From the NCBI RefSeq assembly GCF_029542205.1, contig NZ_CP113783.1:1479001-1543000 (forward strand): DNA of 64,000 nucleotides, given 5' to 3'. This document shows, piece after piece, positions 53,140-62,599 of the stretch. The DNA is from Pseudoxanthomonas sp. SE1 (GTDB lineage Bacteria > Pseudomonadota > Gammaproteobacteria > Xanthomonadales > Xanthomonadaceae). The notes under the pieces were generated by a model. The model saw nothing but the letters and a program-made list of their open reading frames with translations, did not search any database and was not told the DNA's origin. The first letter of the stretch is position 1, and the number at the start of each line of letters is the position of its first letter. A program made the translations under genes and the position numbers.

Positions 53140-53883
53140 ATGAGCAAGCCCCTGCAGGGTGAAATCGCACTGGTCACCGGCGCGAGTCGCGGCATTGGCG
53201 CCGCGATCGCAGACGCACTGGCGGCCCAGGGCGCCACCGTCATCGGCACCGCGACCACTGCCTCCGGGGCGCAGGCCATCGGTGAACGGATGGCCGCGTC
53301 CGGTGGCCACGGCCGCGAACTCAACGTCACCGATGGTGCGGCGGTCGATGCGCTGATCGATGCCATCGCCAAGGAATTCGGCGGCATCTCGATCCTGGTC
53401 AACAACGCCGGCATCACCCGCGACAACCTGCTGATGCGCATGAAGGACGAGGACTGGCAGGCCATCCTCGATACCAACCTCACCAGTGTCTACCGCACGT
53501 CCAAGGCGGTGATGCGAGGCATGATGAAGGCACGCAAGGGCCGCATCATCAACATCGCCTCGGTGATCGGCGTGACCGGCAACGCAGGGCAGGCGAACTA
53601 CGCCGCCGCCAAGGCCGGCATCATCGCGTTCTCCAAGTCGCTGGCGAAGGAGATCGGCAGCCGTGGCGTGACCGTCAACGTGGTCGCTCCCGGCTTCATC
53701 ACCACGGACATGACCAGGGACCTGCCCGAAGAAACGAAGAAGGCGCTCGGCGAACAGATCGCGCTGGGCCGCCTGGGCGAGCCGGCCGACATCGCGAATG
53801 CGGTCGCCTTCCTTGCCGGGCCGGCGGCCGGCTACATCACCGGCGAGACCCTGCACGTCAACGGCGGCATGTACATGCCCTAA
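53140..53883 (+). CDS. fabG: 3-oxoacyl-ACP reductase
   Basis: NADPH-dependent short-chain dehydrogenase of 247 residues. The cofactor motif TGASRGIGAAIA lies at residue 14, the NNAGI motif near 88, and the catalytic Ser141, Tyr154 and Lys158 (IASVIG and NYAAAKAG). The C-terminus GGMYMP is typical. It is followed by acpP after 143 bases. Confidence 0.96.
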   Translation: MSKPLQGEIALVTGASRGIGAAIADALAAQGATVIGTATTASGAQAIGERMAASGGHGRELNVTDGAAVDALIDAIAKEFGGISILVNNAGITRDNLLMRMKDEDWQAILDTNLTSVYRTSKAVMRGMMKARKGRIINIASVIGVTGNAGQANYAAAKAGIIAFSKSLAKEIGSRGVTVNVVAPGFITTDMTRDLPEETKKALGEQIALGRLGEPADIANAVAFLAGPAAGYITGETLHVNGGMYMP

Positions 53884-54026
53884 AGAATTAGCTGTAAGTG
53901 GTTGATTCGGTGGCGATTGGCGATACCTGCCCGCCGTCGCCGGTTTCCACTACACTATCCCCGGTTTGCCTTCGCACCGCGTCGGCAGAATCCAACAAGT
54001 CACCCATCTCCGTCTGGAGCGAATCC

Positions 54027-54266
54027 ATGAGCAGCATCGAAGAACGCGTCAAGAAAATCGTCGTCGAACAACTCGGCGTGAAGGAAGAGGAAGTCACCAC
54101 CAGCGCATCGTTCGTCGATGACCTGGGCGCCGACTCGCTGGACACCGTTGAACTGGTGATGGCGCTGGAAGAAGAGTTCGAATGCGAAATTCCGGACGAG
54201 GAAGCCGAGAAGATCACTTCGGTGCAGCAGGCCATCGATTACGTCAAGGCGCACGTCAAGGCGTAA
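54027..54266 (+). CDS. acpP: Acyl carrier protein
   Basis: Protein of 79 residues. Phosphopantetheine attaches to Ser37 in the DSL motif ([12 protein letters not shown]). It is highly acidic ([16 protein letters not shown]). The ATG at 54027 has GGAGCGAAT upstream; the open frame to 53898 is non-coding. Central to the fatty-acid cluster and next to fabF. Confidence 0.97.
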   Translation: MSSIEERVKKIVVEQLGVKEEEVTTSASFVDDLGADSLDTVELVMALEEEFECEIPDEEAEKITSVQQAIDYVKAHVKA

Positions 54267-54380
54267 GTCCCGCACCTGCAGCAAACCGTGTCGGGGCCGC
54301 GCATGCGGCCCCGCGCGTATCCGGCCCCCATGCGCCCGCGTACTGCCGGGCGCGGCCGCAAGATCCACGAGGAATCCGAT

Positions 54381-55622
54381 ATGAGCCAGCGTCGTCGCGT
54401 CGTCATCACCGGCATGGGCCTGGTGTCCCCCCTGGGCAATGACATGGCCAGCAGCTGGGACGGCATCGTCAACGGACGGTCGGGCCTGGGCCCGATCACC
54501 ACCTTCGATACCGAGGGCTACAGCACCAAGATCGCGGGCGAGATCCGCGGTTTCGATCCCACTACCTTCGTGCCGCCGAAGGACGTGAAGAAGATGGACT
54601 CGTTCATCCACTACGGACTGGCCGCATCGCTGATGGCGATGGACGACGCCGGGCTGGAAGTGACTGAGTCCAATGCCGAGCGCATCGGCGCCATCATCGG
54701 CGCGGGCATCGGCGGCATCCTCGGCATCGAGGAAACCGCGGTGAAGCTGCACGAAGGCGGTCCGCGCAAGATTTCCCCGTTCTACATCCCCAGCACCATC
54801 ATCAACATGCTGCCGGGCCACCTGAGCATCATGAAGGGGCTGAAAGGCCCCGGCTATTCGGCAGTGTCCGCCTGCGCCACCTCGAACCATTCGATCGGCA
54901 TCGCCATGCGCAGCATCCAGTACGGCGACGCCGACGTGATGGTCGCCGGCGGCGCCGAGCGGGGCTCGTCGCCGACGTCGGTGGGCGGCTTCTGCGCGAT
55001 GAAGGCCATGTCCACCCGCAACGACGATCCGGCACGCGCGTCGCGTCCGTGGGACAAGGACCGCGACGGCTTCGTGCTGGGCGACGGTGCCGGCATCCTC
55101 GTGTTGGAGGAATACGAACATGCCAAGGCGCGTGGCGCACGCATCTATTGCGAGCTGGCCGGCTTCGGTGCCTCGCAGGACGCGTACCACATGACCGCGC
55201 CCAGCGAGAACGGCGAGGGTCCTTCACGCTGCATGCTGTCCGCGCTGAAGGATGCGGGCCTGAATGCCGACCAGGTCGAGTACCTCAACGCGCACGGCAC
55301 CTCCACGCCGCTGGGCGACCTGGCCGAAACGCTGGCCATGAAGCGCGCGCTGGGCGACCACGCGTACAAGATCATGGTCAGTTCCACCAAGTCGATGACC
55401 GGCCACCTGCTGGGTGCGGCGGGCGGCGCGGAAGCGATCTTCTCCGTGCTGGCCATCCACCACGGCATCATCCCGCCGACCATCAACCTGGACGAACCGG
55501 GCGAAGGTTGCGACCTGGACTACGTGCCACACACGGCGCGCGAGAAGAAGATCGACGTGGCCGTGTCGAACGGCTTCGGCTTCGGCGGCACCAACGGCAC
55601 GCTGGTGTTCAAGCGGATCTGA
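54381..55622 (+). CDS. fabF: 3-oxoacyl-ACP synthase II
   Basis: Elongating condensing enzyme of 413 residues that has a role in temperature control of membrane lipids. Catalytic Cys165 (VSACATSNH), His in NAHGTSTPLGD and His in KSMTGHLLGAAGG are present. The ATG at 54381 follows GAGGAAT. A repeat element and pabB follow. Confidence 0.96.
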   Translation: MSQRRRVVITGMGLVSPLGNDMASSWDGIVNGRSGLGPITTFDTEGYSTKIAGEIRGFDPTTFVPPKDVKKMDSFIHYGLAASLMAMDDAGLEVTESNAERIGAIIGAGIGGILGIEETAVKLHEGGPRKISPFYIPSTIINMLPGHLSIMKGLKGPGYSAVSACATSNHSIGIAMRSIQYGDADVMVAGGAERGSSPTSVGGFCAMKAMSTRNDDPARASRPWDKDRDGFVLGDGAGILVLEEYEHAKARGARIYCELAGFGASQDAYHMTAPSENGEGPSRCMLSALKDAGLNADQVEYLNAHGTSTPLGDLAETLAMKRALGDHAYKIMVSSTKSMTGHLLGAAGGAEAIFSVLAIHHGIIPPTINLDEPGEGCDLDYVPHTAREKKIDVAVSNGFGFGGTNGTLVFKRI

Positions 55623-55643
55623 TCCAACGGCGGACAAGAGATC

Positions 55644-55733
55644 GTCATCCCGGCGAAGGCCGGGATCCATCTTGATTTCGCTTCCTGTTCCCTGAACAAG
55701 TAAAGCAACTTGGGTTCCAGCTTTCGCTGGAAC
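55644..55733. repeat. REP-like palindromic repeat element
   Basis: Two imperfect palindromes in tandem. The first, ATCCCGGCGAAGGCCGGGAT near 55647-55666, has a C-C-C-G-G-C stem; the second is GTTCCAGC (55714-55721) with GCTGGAAC (55726-55733). Patterns of this type (CCCGGC-GAA-GGCCGGG) are common interspersed repeats in Xanthomonadaceae. It lies between fabF and pabB. Confidence 0.65.
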
Positions 55734-55742
55734 GACGATGGC

Positions 55743-57104
55743 ATGATCGAAACCCGCGCGCTTCCTTCAGACACCGACCTGCTGGCACTGCATCGCCAGG
55801 ATCCGCAGCGCTACCCCGTGCTGCTGGAATCCGTCGCGTCGGGCACGGCGCAGGGACGCTGGGATTTCCTGCTGGTGGCCGACGGCACCGGGTTGCGCCT
55901 GGATGCGGACGGGATCACCCGCAACCTGCACGGCGATGTGGAGGCGGGTGACTTCCTGGCCGCGCTCGATCGGCACTGGCAGGCACAGCGCACGCCGCGC
56001 GAAGAGCCGCGCTGGCCGTTCCGCGGCGGCTGGGCGCTGCTGCTGGCGTACGAACTGGCGCAGCAGGTCGAACCCGTCCTGCGACTGCCACAGACACCCG
56101 ATACGCAACCCGTCGCGCTCGCACTGCGATGCCCCGCCGCCGTGTTGCGCGACCGCAGCACGGGCGACTGCGTCGTCGTCGCGGAAGCGGGGCGGAGCGA
56201 ATTGATGGCGCGCACGCTCGATGACGTCGCACGCGCGGCACACATGCCGCCACTGCCGGCATGGCAGCCGCCGTTCCGCATCGACGAAGACGCACCACAG
56301 CACTTCACCGACGGCGTCGAGCGCATCCTCGACTACCTGCGTGCCGGCGACATCTTCCAGGTCAATCTATCGCGTGCATGGCATGCGCGCTTCGAAGCGC
56401 GACTGGATCCGGCCGCGCTGTATGCCCGGCTGCGCACCGCCAACCCCGCGCCGTTCGCCGGCCTGTTCGCCACGCCAGGCTGGACCGTGGTGAGCTCGTC
56501 GCCCGAGCGCCTGGTCTCCGTGCGTGGCGAGGTGGTCGAAACCCGCCCCATCGCCGGCACGCGCCCCCGCTTCGCGGGCGACGACGATGCCGCACGCATC
56601 CGTGAACTCGTCGGCCATCCGAAAGAGCGCGCCGAACACGTCATGCTGATCGATCTTGAGCGCAACGACCTGGGCCGCGTCTGCACGCCCGGCAGCGTGC
56701 AGGTGGACGAGCTGATGACGGTGGAGAGCTACGCGCACGTGCACCACATCGTCAGCAACGTGCGTGGCCACCTGCGCGCCGATGCCACGCCCGGCGAGGT
56801 CATCCGCGCCACCTTTCCCGGCGGCACCATCACCGGCTGCCCCAAGGTGCGCTGCATGCAGATCATCGCCGAGCTGGAGCAGACCCCCCGCGGTGCCTAC
56901 ACCGGCGCCTTCGGCTGGCTGAACCGCGACGGCGACCTGGACCTGAACATCCTCATCCGCAGCGCCGAGATCGTTGCCGACGGCCCCGGCAGCGTGGCCC
57001 GCTTCCGCACCGGCGCCGGGATCGTGGCCGATTCGGTCCCGGACAAGGAGTTGGACGAGACCCGCGCCAAGGCCCGTGGCGTGCTGCGGGCGCTGGAAGC
57101 CTGA
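55743..57104 (+). CDS. pabB: Aminodeoxychorismate synthase component I
   Basis: Protein of 453 residues that makes 4-amino-4-deoxychorismate for folate synthesis together with a PabA glutaminase encoded elsewhere. The chorismate-binding signature appears as RATFPGGTITGCPKVRCMQII, GDIFQVNLSRAW, ETRPIAGTRPR and the terminal FRTGAGIVADSVPDKEL. The ATG at 55743 is preceded only by the repeat element. No pabC follows. Confidence 0.93.
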   Translation: MIETRALPSDTDLLALHRQDPQRYPVLLESVASGTAQGRWDFLLVADGTGLRLDADGITRNLHGDVEAGDFLAALDRHWQAQRTPREEPRWPFRGGWALLLAYELAQQVEPVLRLPQTPDTQPVALALRCPAAVLRDRSTGDCVVVAEAGRSELMARTLDDVARAAHMPPLPAWQPPFRIDEDAPQHFTDGVERILDYLRAGDIFQVNLSRAWHARFEARLDPAALYARLRTANPAPFAGLFATPGWTVVSSSPERLVSVRGEVVETRPIAGTRPRFAGDDDAARIRELVGHPKERAEHVMLIDLERNDLGRVCTPGSVQVDELMTVESYAHVHHIVSNVRGHLRADATPGEVIRATFPGGTITGCPKVRCMQIIAELEQTPRGAYTGAFGWLNRDGDLDLNILIRSAEIVADGPGSVARFRTGAGIVADSVPDKELDETRAKARGVLRALEA

Positions 57105-57114
57105 TTGCTGATGC

Positions 57115-57306
57115 CTTCTCCCTGCGTTAGCGGGGAGAAGGTGCCCGAAGGGCGGATGAGGGGCGACGGAGCCGACGTAAGGTCAGTCCTCCGTACTTGC
57201 CGGGTGCATCTCTCGCCGAGATGCCCGCGGAGCTTTCCCGCACCGCGACATCGCCCGACGTCGTCACGCCCCTCATCGGTCTTCGGCCCGTGCACCGGGA
57301 GGGGGT
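57115..57306. repeat. Interspersed inverted repeat between pabB and mltG
   Basis: The left arm has the hairpin CTTCTCCC..GGGGAGAAG (57115-57141), then GGATGAGGGGCG. The right arm (about 57260-57306) ends with CGCCCCTCATCG and CACCGGGAGGGGGTG, which is the inverse of the left. CCCTCATCCGCCCTTCGGGC-type sequence is a known common interspersed repeat style in this bacterial family. No coding sequence was seen here. Confidence 0.6.
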
Positions 57307-57387
57307 GAACCGCCTTGGCTACCACGCCTACAGCCTGAGACGGCGACCGGGTATCCTGCACAGCCTGCTTCAAGCACCGAGGACTAC

Positions 57388-58455
57388 GTGGCGTCAGCTC
57401 TCAAGCGCGGTTGCCGCTTCATCGTCATCACCTTCCTCCTGTTGCTGGCCCTGGTGGCCGGCGCGGCGTTCTGGCTGTGGCAGGGCCACCGCGGGTTCGC
57501 CGACTCCGCCATGGGCGGTGTCAGCGCCGACGCCACGCTGGAGGTCGCCAGCGGCGATGCCTTCCCGACCGTGCTGCGCAAACTGCGCGAACAAGGGGTG
57601 TCGCATGGCACCGACCTGCAATGGCGCCTGCTCGCGCGCGAGACCAACACCGCCAGCCAGCTCAAGGTGGGCGAGTACGCGCTGGATCCGGCGCTGACTC
57701 CGCGCGAACTGCTGCAACGCATGCGCGAAGGGCGCACGCTGCAGTACCGCTTCACCCTCGTCGAGGGCTGGAACATCCGCCAGGTGCGCGCCGCGCTGCG
57801 CAACGCCACGCCCCTGCAGCAGAAGACCGCGCAGATGAGCGATGCCGAACTGATGGCGGCGCTCGGTCACGAAGGGCAGCATCCGGAAGGCCGCTTCCTG
57901 CCCGAAACCTACGTCTACACGCGCAGCGAAACCGACCTCGACGTGCTCAAGCGTGCGTACGCGGCGATGGAGAAGGCGGTCGATGCCGCCTGGCAGGCGC
58001 GTGCGCAGGACATCCCGCTGCAGTCGGCGGAAGAGGCGCTGATTCTGGCCTCGATCATCGAGAAGGAAACCGGCATCGCCGAGGAACGTCCCGCCATCGC
58101 CGGCGTGTTCGCGCGGCGGCTGAAGATCGGCATGCCGCTGCAGACCGATCCCACCGTCATCTACGGCATCGGCAGCAGCTACGACGGCAACATCCGCCGC
58201 CGCGACCTGACCACCGACACGCCGTACAACACCTACACCCGCAAGGGCCTGACACCGACGCCCATCGCCATGCCCGGCGTGGACGCGCTGCGCGCGGCGG
58301 TGAATCCGGCGGACGGCGACGCACTGTACTTCGTTGCGGTCGGCGACGGCAGCGGCCGGCACATCTTCTCGGCCACGCTCGCCGAGCACAATGCTGCGGT
58401 CGCGCGTTACCTGGTCACGCGCCGCGAAACCCTGCGCAAGGCGGAAGCGCCATGA
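57388..58455 (+). CDS. mltG: Endolytic transglycosylase MltG
   Basis: Protein of 355 residues that cleaves nascent glycan strands in the inner membrane. It has one N-terminal membrane helix (residues about 11-33). The YceG-like domain follows with GRFLPETYVYTR, ALILASIIEKETGIAEERP (catalytic Glu), LQTDPTVIYG and TPYNTYTRKGLTPTPIAMPG. The start is a GTG with GAGGAC five bases upstream. The stop overlaps tmk (ATGA). The mltG-tmk-holB order is common. Confidence 0.93.
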   Translation: MASALKRGCRFIVITFLLLLALVAGAAFWLWQGHRGFADSAMGGVSADATLEVASGDAFPTVLRKLREQGVSHGTDLQWRLLARETNTASQLKVGEYALDPALTPRELLQRMREGRTLQYRFTLVEGWNIRQVRAALRNATPLQQKTAQMSDAELMAALGHEGQHPEGRFLPETYVYTRSETDLDVLKRAYAAMEKAVDAAWQARAQDIPLQSAEEALILASIIEKETGIAEERPAIAGVFARRLKIGMPLQTDPTVIYGIGSSYDGNIRRRDLTTDTPYNTYTRKGLTPTPIAMPGVDALRAAVNPADGDALYFVAVGDGSGRHIFSATLAEHNAAVARYLVTRRETLRKAEAP

Positions 58456-59114
58456 GCGAGGCCCTGTTGTCGCAGCCGCGCCTGATCACGCTGGAAGGCG
58501 GCGAGGGTGCCGGCAAGACCAGCGCCATCACGGCCATCCGCGACCGCCTGCAGGCCGAAGGTCACGAGGTGGTGCTGACGCGCGAACCTGGCGGCACGCC
58601 GCTGGCGGAACGCATTCGCGAGCTGCTGCTCAATCCGCAGGACGAAGCGCTGGCCGCCGAGACCGAACTGCTGCTGATGTTCGCCTCGCGTGCGCAGCAT
58701 GTGCGCGAGGTGGTACGCCCGGCGCTGCGGCGTGGCGCGTTCGTGGTCAGCGACCGCTTCACCGATTCCAGCTACGCCTACCAAGGGGCGGGTCGTGGAC
58801 TGGACCCCGAGTGGATCGCCGCGCTGGAGCGTCGTGCAGTGGGATTGAAGCCCGGCCTGACGTTGTTGCTGGACCTGGACGTGCGCGAAGGCCGTGCGCG
58901 TACCGCGGGTCGTGACCTGTGGCCGGACCGCATCGAAAGCGAGCAGGATGATTTCTTCGAGCGCGTGCGCGCCGGTTTCCGTGCGCGTGCCGCCGCCGAG
59001 CCGCAGCGTTTCCGCGTGATCGATGCCGCGCAGCCGCCGGCCGGCGTGGGCGCGGCCGTCGATGACGCCATCGCCGCGTACCTGCGCACGCTGACGGACA
59101 GCGATTTCGCATGA
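58452..59114 (+). CDS. tmk: Thymidylate kinase
   Basis: Protein of 220 residues that phosphorylates dTMP. The P-loop is LEGGEGAGKTSA (residues about 14-25), with the DR(Y/F) motif VVSDRFTDSSYAYQG and the LID region RDLWPDRIESE. It overlaps mltG and holB by four bases at each end, so the three genes are translated together. Confidence 0.95.
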   Translation: MSEALLSQPRLITLEGGEGAGKTSAITAIRDRLQAEGHEVVLTREPGGTPLAERIRELLLNPQDEALAAETELLLMFASRAQHVREVVRPALRRGAFVVSDRFTDSSYAYQGAGRGLDPEWIAALERRAVGLKPGLTLLLDLDVREGRARTAGRDLWPDRIESEQDDFFERVRAGFRARAAAEPQRFRVIDAAQPPAGVGAAVDDAIAAYLRTLTDSDFA

Positions 59115-60103
59115 GCACCCTTGCTGCGACCGGCGCGTTTTCGCCCTGGCAGCAACGCGCCTATGACCACGCTGTCGCGGCGCTGGCGTCGGGCCGCCTT
59201 GGCCATGGCCTGCTGGTCTGCGGTCCCGCCGGCCTGGGCAAGCGTGCCGTGCTGGATCGCCTGGCCCGCCGCGTGCTGGCACAGCAGCGGGACGCAAACG
59301 GCGAACCTGCGCCGGGCGATCGCAGCTCGCGCCTGATCGACGCGGGTACGCATCCGGATCTGCAGGTCATCTCATTTGTCGCCACCAAGGACGGCAGCAA
59401 GCTGCGCACCGAGATCGTGATCGACCAGATCCGCGAGGTGTCGCAGAAACTGGCGCTGACGCCGCAGTACGGCGGTGCGCAGGTGGCGCTGATCGATCCG
59501 GCCGATGCGATCAATCGCTCGGCCTGCAACGCCCTGTTGAAGACACTGGAAGAGCCGGCGCCGGAGCGCTACCTGTGGCTGGTCAGCGCGCAGCCCGCAC
59601 GCCTGCCGGCCACCATCCGCAGCCGCTGCCAGCGCATCGAATTCCGGCTGCCTCCGCGTGACGAAGCGCTGGCGTGGCTGCAGTCGCAAGGCCACGCTGC
59701 CGCCGATGCGGCACGCGCACTGGACGCGGCACGCGGCCATCCCGGCTTGGCAGACGATTGGCTGCGCAACGACGGGCTGGCCCTGCGCGAGGCGGTGGCG
59801 CGCGATCTGCAGCGGCTGGAGCAGGGCGAGATCGGTGTGGTGGAAACCGCACAGCGCTGGGCCAACGACGAACTGGCGGATGCGCGCCTGCGCCATGCGG
59901 CAGACCTGGCGCTGGAACAGGCGGGAAGTGCCGGCTTGACCGATCCGGCCCGATTGAACAAGCTGGCCACCTGGTTCGATGCCGCCAACCGCACCCGCGA
60001 CCTGTTGCGGACCACGGTGCGCGGCGATCTGGCCATGGTGGAACTGCTGCTGGCCTGGGCCGGCAGCGACCGCGGTCGCGCTGTCGGGGCGCGGCGCGGA
60101 TGA
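59111..60103 (+). CDS. holB: DNA polymerase III subunit delta prime
   Basis: Clamp-loader subunit of 330 residues. HGLLVCGPAGLGKRA near residue 32, [23 protein letters not shown] and SRCQRIEFRLP (sensor-type arginine) are typical of delta prime. The four-cysteine zinc module usual after the first helix is not present: in the segment between VLAQQRDA and GTHPDLQV no cysteine is seen, whereas dnaX in this window keeps its four. It follows tmk with a four-base overlap and precedes pilZ by 22 bases. Confidence 0.9.
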   Translation: MSTLAATGAFSPWQQRAYDHAVAALASGRLGHGLLVCGPAGLGKRAVLDRLARRVLAQQRDANGEPAPGDRSSRLIDAGTHPDLQVISFVATKDGSKLRTEIVIDQIREVSQKLALTPQYGGAQVALIDPADAINRSACNALLKTLEEPAPERYLWLVSAQPARLPATIRSRCQRIEFRLPPRDEALAWLQSQGHAAADAARALDAARGHPGLADDWLRNDGLALREAVARDLQRLEQGEIGVVETAQRWANDELADARLRHAADLALEQAGSAGLTDPARLNKLATWFDAANRTRDLLRTTVRGDLAMVELLLAWAGSDRGRAVGARRG

Positions 60104-60125
60104 CCGATACGCACGGAGACGGGGA

Positions 60126-60479
60126 ATGAATGCAGCAGGTGGACGGCAGGGCATCCTGTCGCTGGCAGTGAAAGACAAGGCCGCGCTGTACAACGCCTAC
60201 ATGCCGTTCGTGAAAGGCGGCGGCATCTTCGTGCCCACGCCCAAGCGTTATTTCCTCGGCGATGAGGTCTTCCTGCTGCTCACGCTGCCGGAATCCAGCG
60301 ATCGTCTGCCTGTCGCCGGCAAGGTGGTGTGGGTGACGCCCATCGGCGCGCAGGGCAACCGCGCCGCCGGCATCGGCGTGCAGTTCGCCGAGAACAGTGA
60401 AGGCGAAGCCATCAAGAACCGCATCGAAACGATGCTGGCAGGCAGCCTCGGCGGCGAGAAGCCCACCCACACGATGTAA
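60126..60479 (+). CDS. pilZ: Type IV pilus PilZ-domain protein
   Basis: Protein of 117 residues with the PilZ pattern of the founding member next to holB: ILSLAVKDKAALYNAYMPFVKGGGIFVPT, then LGDEVFLLLTLPESSDRLPVAGKVVWVTP and GVQFAE. It is needed for type IV pilus assembly in Pseudomonas and Xanthomonas. The canonical c-di-GMP-binding RxxxR motif is not seen at the N-terminus, as in other holB-linked PilZ. The expected tatD-like gene does not follow. Confidence 0.93.
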   Translation: MNAAGGRQGILSLAVKDKAALYNAYMPFVKGGGIFVPTPKRYFLGDEVFLLLTLPESSDRLPVAGKVVWVTPIGAQGNRAAGIGVQFAENSEGEAIKNRIETMLAGSLGGEKPTHTM

Positions 60480-61089
60480 GCCGGAACGCGGCACGCTTCC
60501 GCACGATCCTGCAACGCGGCGTCGTTGGCGGCACGTACGGGTGTGGGCCGAACATGGCCCTGACGTCAAGCATCATCGGAACAGGTCCGGAGCGCCCGCC
60601 CACGGGGACGGTGTCGGTTCCAGGAAGATCGCGCAGGGCATCCGCCTGCAGCGAGCCGAATCCGGACGTGCGTACTTGCCGTTACCCGGCGGTGCCGCGC
60701 GTTCGGGCATAAGCGTGGCGCATTCGCCGGACTCGACCAGACATCAGGACGCGTTGGCGTCACGTTGCGAGCAGCGGGCTGAGGATGCCTGCAGTCGACG
60801 GGAGCGGCCGGGTGCCCAAAGCATATTCGCGCCGCGCGATCCGCATCTCTTCCAAGCACCTCTGCCCGGAGGGACAGCTGTTTTCGGGAGTGTTGACCGG
60901 AAACGTCGGGCTTTTGCGAACTTAGAGCAAGAGTGATTCGAAGCGCCGGGTGGCGCCGGGTCACCTCCTCCTTGCCTTTCAGGGAAGGCTGGGGGCTGGG
61001 GATAGGGTCATCACGAATCTGTCTGCTTCGTTCGGTGTAGTCCGCGCGCCATCGCGGAATGCATCGATGGCGGAGTACTGAATGACCGT
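60480..61089. other. Region without a recognisable gene between pilZ and the exported-protein cluster
   Basis: Only overlapping open frames of poor quality appear, none with a convincing start, family similarity or coding style. Bases about 60971-61005 (CTTTCAGGGAAGGCTGGGGGCTGGGG) resemble the imperfect interspersed repeats of this family. The synteny with tatD that usually follows pilZ in this family is lost here, so this is a probable insertion or deletion border. Confidence 0.5.
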
Positions 61090-61171
61090 GCCGGACGCGT
61101 CATCCATCGGGGATGCGGGATTGGCAGGTCTACGTAACAACCATCGGAAACATGCAGTAATGATCAAGAAA
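61090..61171 (+). repeat. 82-bp duplicated element, copy 1
   Basis: Starts GCCGGACGCG and ends GTAATGATCAAGAAA. It is 74/82 identical with 63301-63382. It lies 105 bases before the ATG of the DUF11 protein gene and is in frame with it (reading MTVPDAS..NNHRKHAVMIKK from 61082). Confidence 0.85.
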
Positions 61172-61276
61172 CATGTCGGCCATTTCTTTGCGCTTGTGCC
61201 GTGCGCTGTCCCTATGCGTGCGCCGGAAGCGGGCGTCGATTCGGGGCCGGCCGAGGGTGTTGTCCGCGCAGGCGCA

Positions 61277-62599
61277 ATGACGCCGTTCCGGACAATAGTC
61301 GTCCGCCTGTTGGCCGTGGCTGCGCTGTACTGTGCCCTTGTCGGGCAATCGCTCGCCGTCGAGATCCTCAATTTCGGCACCGAGACAGGCGGAACCGATT
61401 TGTTGACGACGCCCATGATCAGCACGGTGGGCGGTATCACGGTGACAACCGCAGCGCAGCAATCGGGTGGAACCTGGGACGCGCCACCCGCGGTCTTCCG
61501 CAGCAACGGCGGAATCAATGGAACGAGCGGTGTCATCTACATGTCGATGGACGCGTCGACTGGGACATCGTCGTCGTGGACACAGGTGACGTTCACCTTC
61601 TCTCGACCGGTGACCAATCTGGCCTTCACGGTGGTCGATCTGGATGGTGGCCCGTCAGGCAGCTGGAATGACATCGTCACCGTGAGCTCGACACCTCTCC
61701 TGACGCCAACCACCCCTCTTGTCGGCAGCCAGGTGTCGTGGAACGCGGCGACACGCACTGCCCAGGCGATCTCCAATGCGAGCATCTTCGATGCCACGGG
61801 CAATATCCGCTTCCAGTACGCCACGCCGGTGACCTCGGTGACGGTGCGCTACGTGGCGGGCCCCACCAGCTCAGGCGCCAGGCTGGGACAGACCGTGACC
61901 ATCGATGACCTGAGCTGGGATTCGGGTGCAGTGCGCGTGCAGAAGCTCACCAATGGAGGCGTAGGCGGGCCTTTCGCGTTCACGCAGACCAATCTGCTGA
62001 CCGCACCCGCGGGCATTACCACCACGGTGGCCGATACGCCGACACCAGCCAGTCCTGGCGCGCATGAAATCAGCGGTCCCGGCGCGAATGTCACGGTGAC
62101 GGAGAGCCTGCCTTCCGGCTGGGTTCTGACTTCGACCACCTGCACGGATGCCAACAGTGCGGTCACCGGCAACACAGGCACGGTGGGCACGCTGTCGGGC
62201 AGCACGCTCAGCTTGAACGCGGCATCGCTGGTGCTGTCCGGCGCCGATATCACTTGTACCTTCACCAACACATTGCAGCAGACGGACATCCAGGTGGTGA
62301 AGACCGCATCGCCTGATCCGGTCGTGTCGGGTGATGTGGTGAGCTACCAGATCGTGGTCAGCAACAACGGTCCGCTGGCGGCCAGCAGCGTCCTGCTGAC
62401 CGATGTCGCGGGGGTGGGGCAGGACTGCACCACACCGAGCACGACGGCGACCTGTTCGACGGCCGGTGGCGCGAGCTGCCCGTCACCGACGGTGCCGGTG
62501 AGCAGTCTGCTGGGCGCAGGCATCACGATTCCGGTCCTGCCCGTGGGGGGGCAGGTCACCGTGACCGTGCAGTGCTCGATATCGGCCAGTGGCCTCTAA
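61277..62599 (+). CDS. Exported prealbumin-like/DUF11 protein, possibly truncated
   Basis: Protein of 440 residues from the ATG at 61277, with a signal peptide (VVRLLAVAALYCALVGQSLA). The frame is open upstream to 61082 through the duplicated element, so a longer start is possible. The first about 200 residues are a beta-rich domain (TGGTDLLTTPM to TVTIDDLSWDSG). Then a prealbumin-like repeat follows, with FAFTQTNLLTAPAG and GSTLSLNAASLVLSGADITC, and one DUF11 domain (TDIQVVKTASPDPVVSGDVVSYQIVV). It stops right after this domain (CSISASGL), where related proteins usually continue. It is probably secreted or surface-exposed; the function is unknown. Confidence 0.75.
   Translation: MTPFRTIVVRLLAVAALYCALVGQSLAVEILNFGTETGGTDLLTTPMISTVGGITVTTAAQQSGGTWDAPPAVFRSNGGINGTSGVIYMSMDASTGTSSSWTQVTFTFSRPVTNLAFTVVDLDGGPSGSWNDIVTVSSTPLLTPTTPLVGSQVSWNAATRTAQAISNASIFDATGNIRFQYATPVTSVTVRYVAGPTSSGARLGQTVTIDDLSWDSGAVRVQKLTNGGVGGPFAFTQTNLLTAPAGITTTVADTPTPASPGAHEISGPGANVTVTESLPSGWVLTSTTCTDANSAVTGNTGTVGTLSGSTLSLNAASLVLSGADITCTFTNTLQQTDIQVVKTASPDPVVSGDVVSYQIVVSNNGPLAASSVLLTDVAGVGQDCTTPSTTATCSTAGGASCPSPTVPVSSLLGAGITIPVLPVGGQVTVTVQCSISASGL

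Noticed and set aside
60397..60964. Overlapping open frames after pilZ on both strands
   Set aside because: Composition is Arg/Ala/Pro-rich, starts are poor and no motif is recognised, so they were not annotated as genes.
61090..61171. c-di-GMP-I riboswitch in the duplicated element
   Set aside because: The conserved GEMM core (GGGCAAACC and GCAAAGCC) is not present, and the differences between the copies do not covary in stems.
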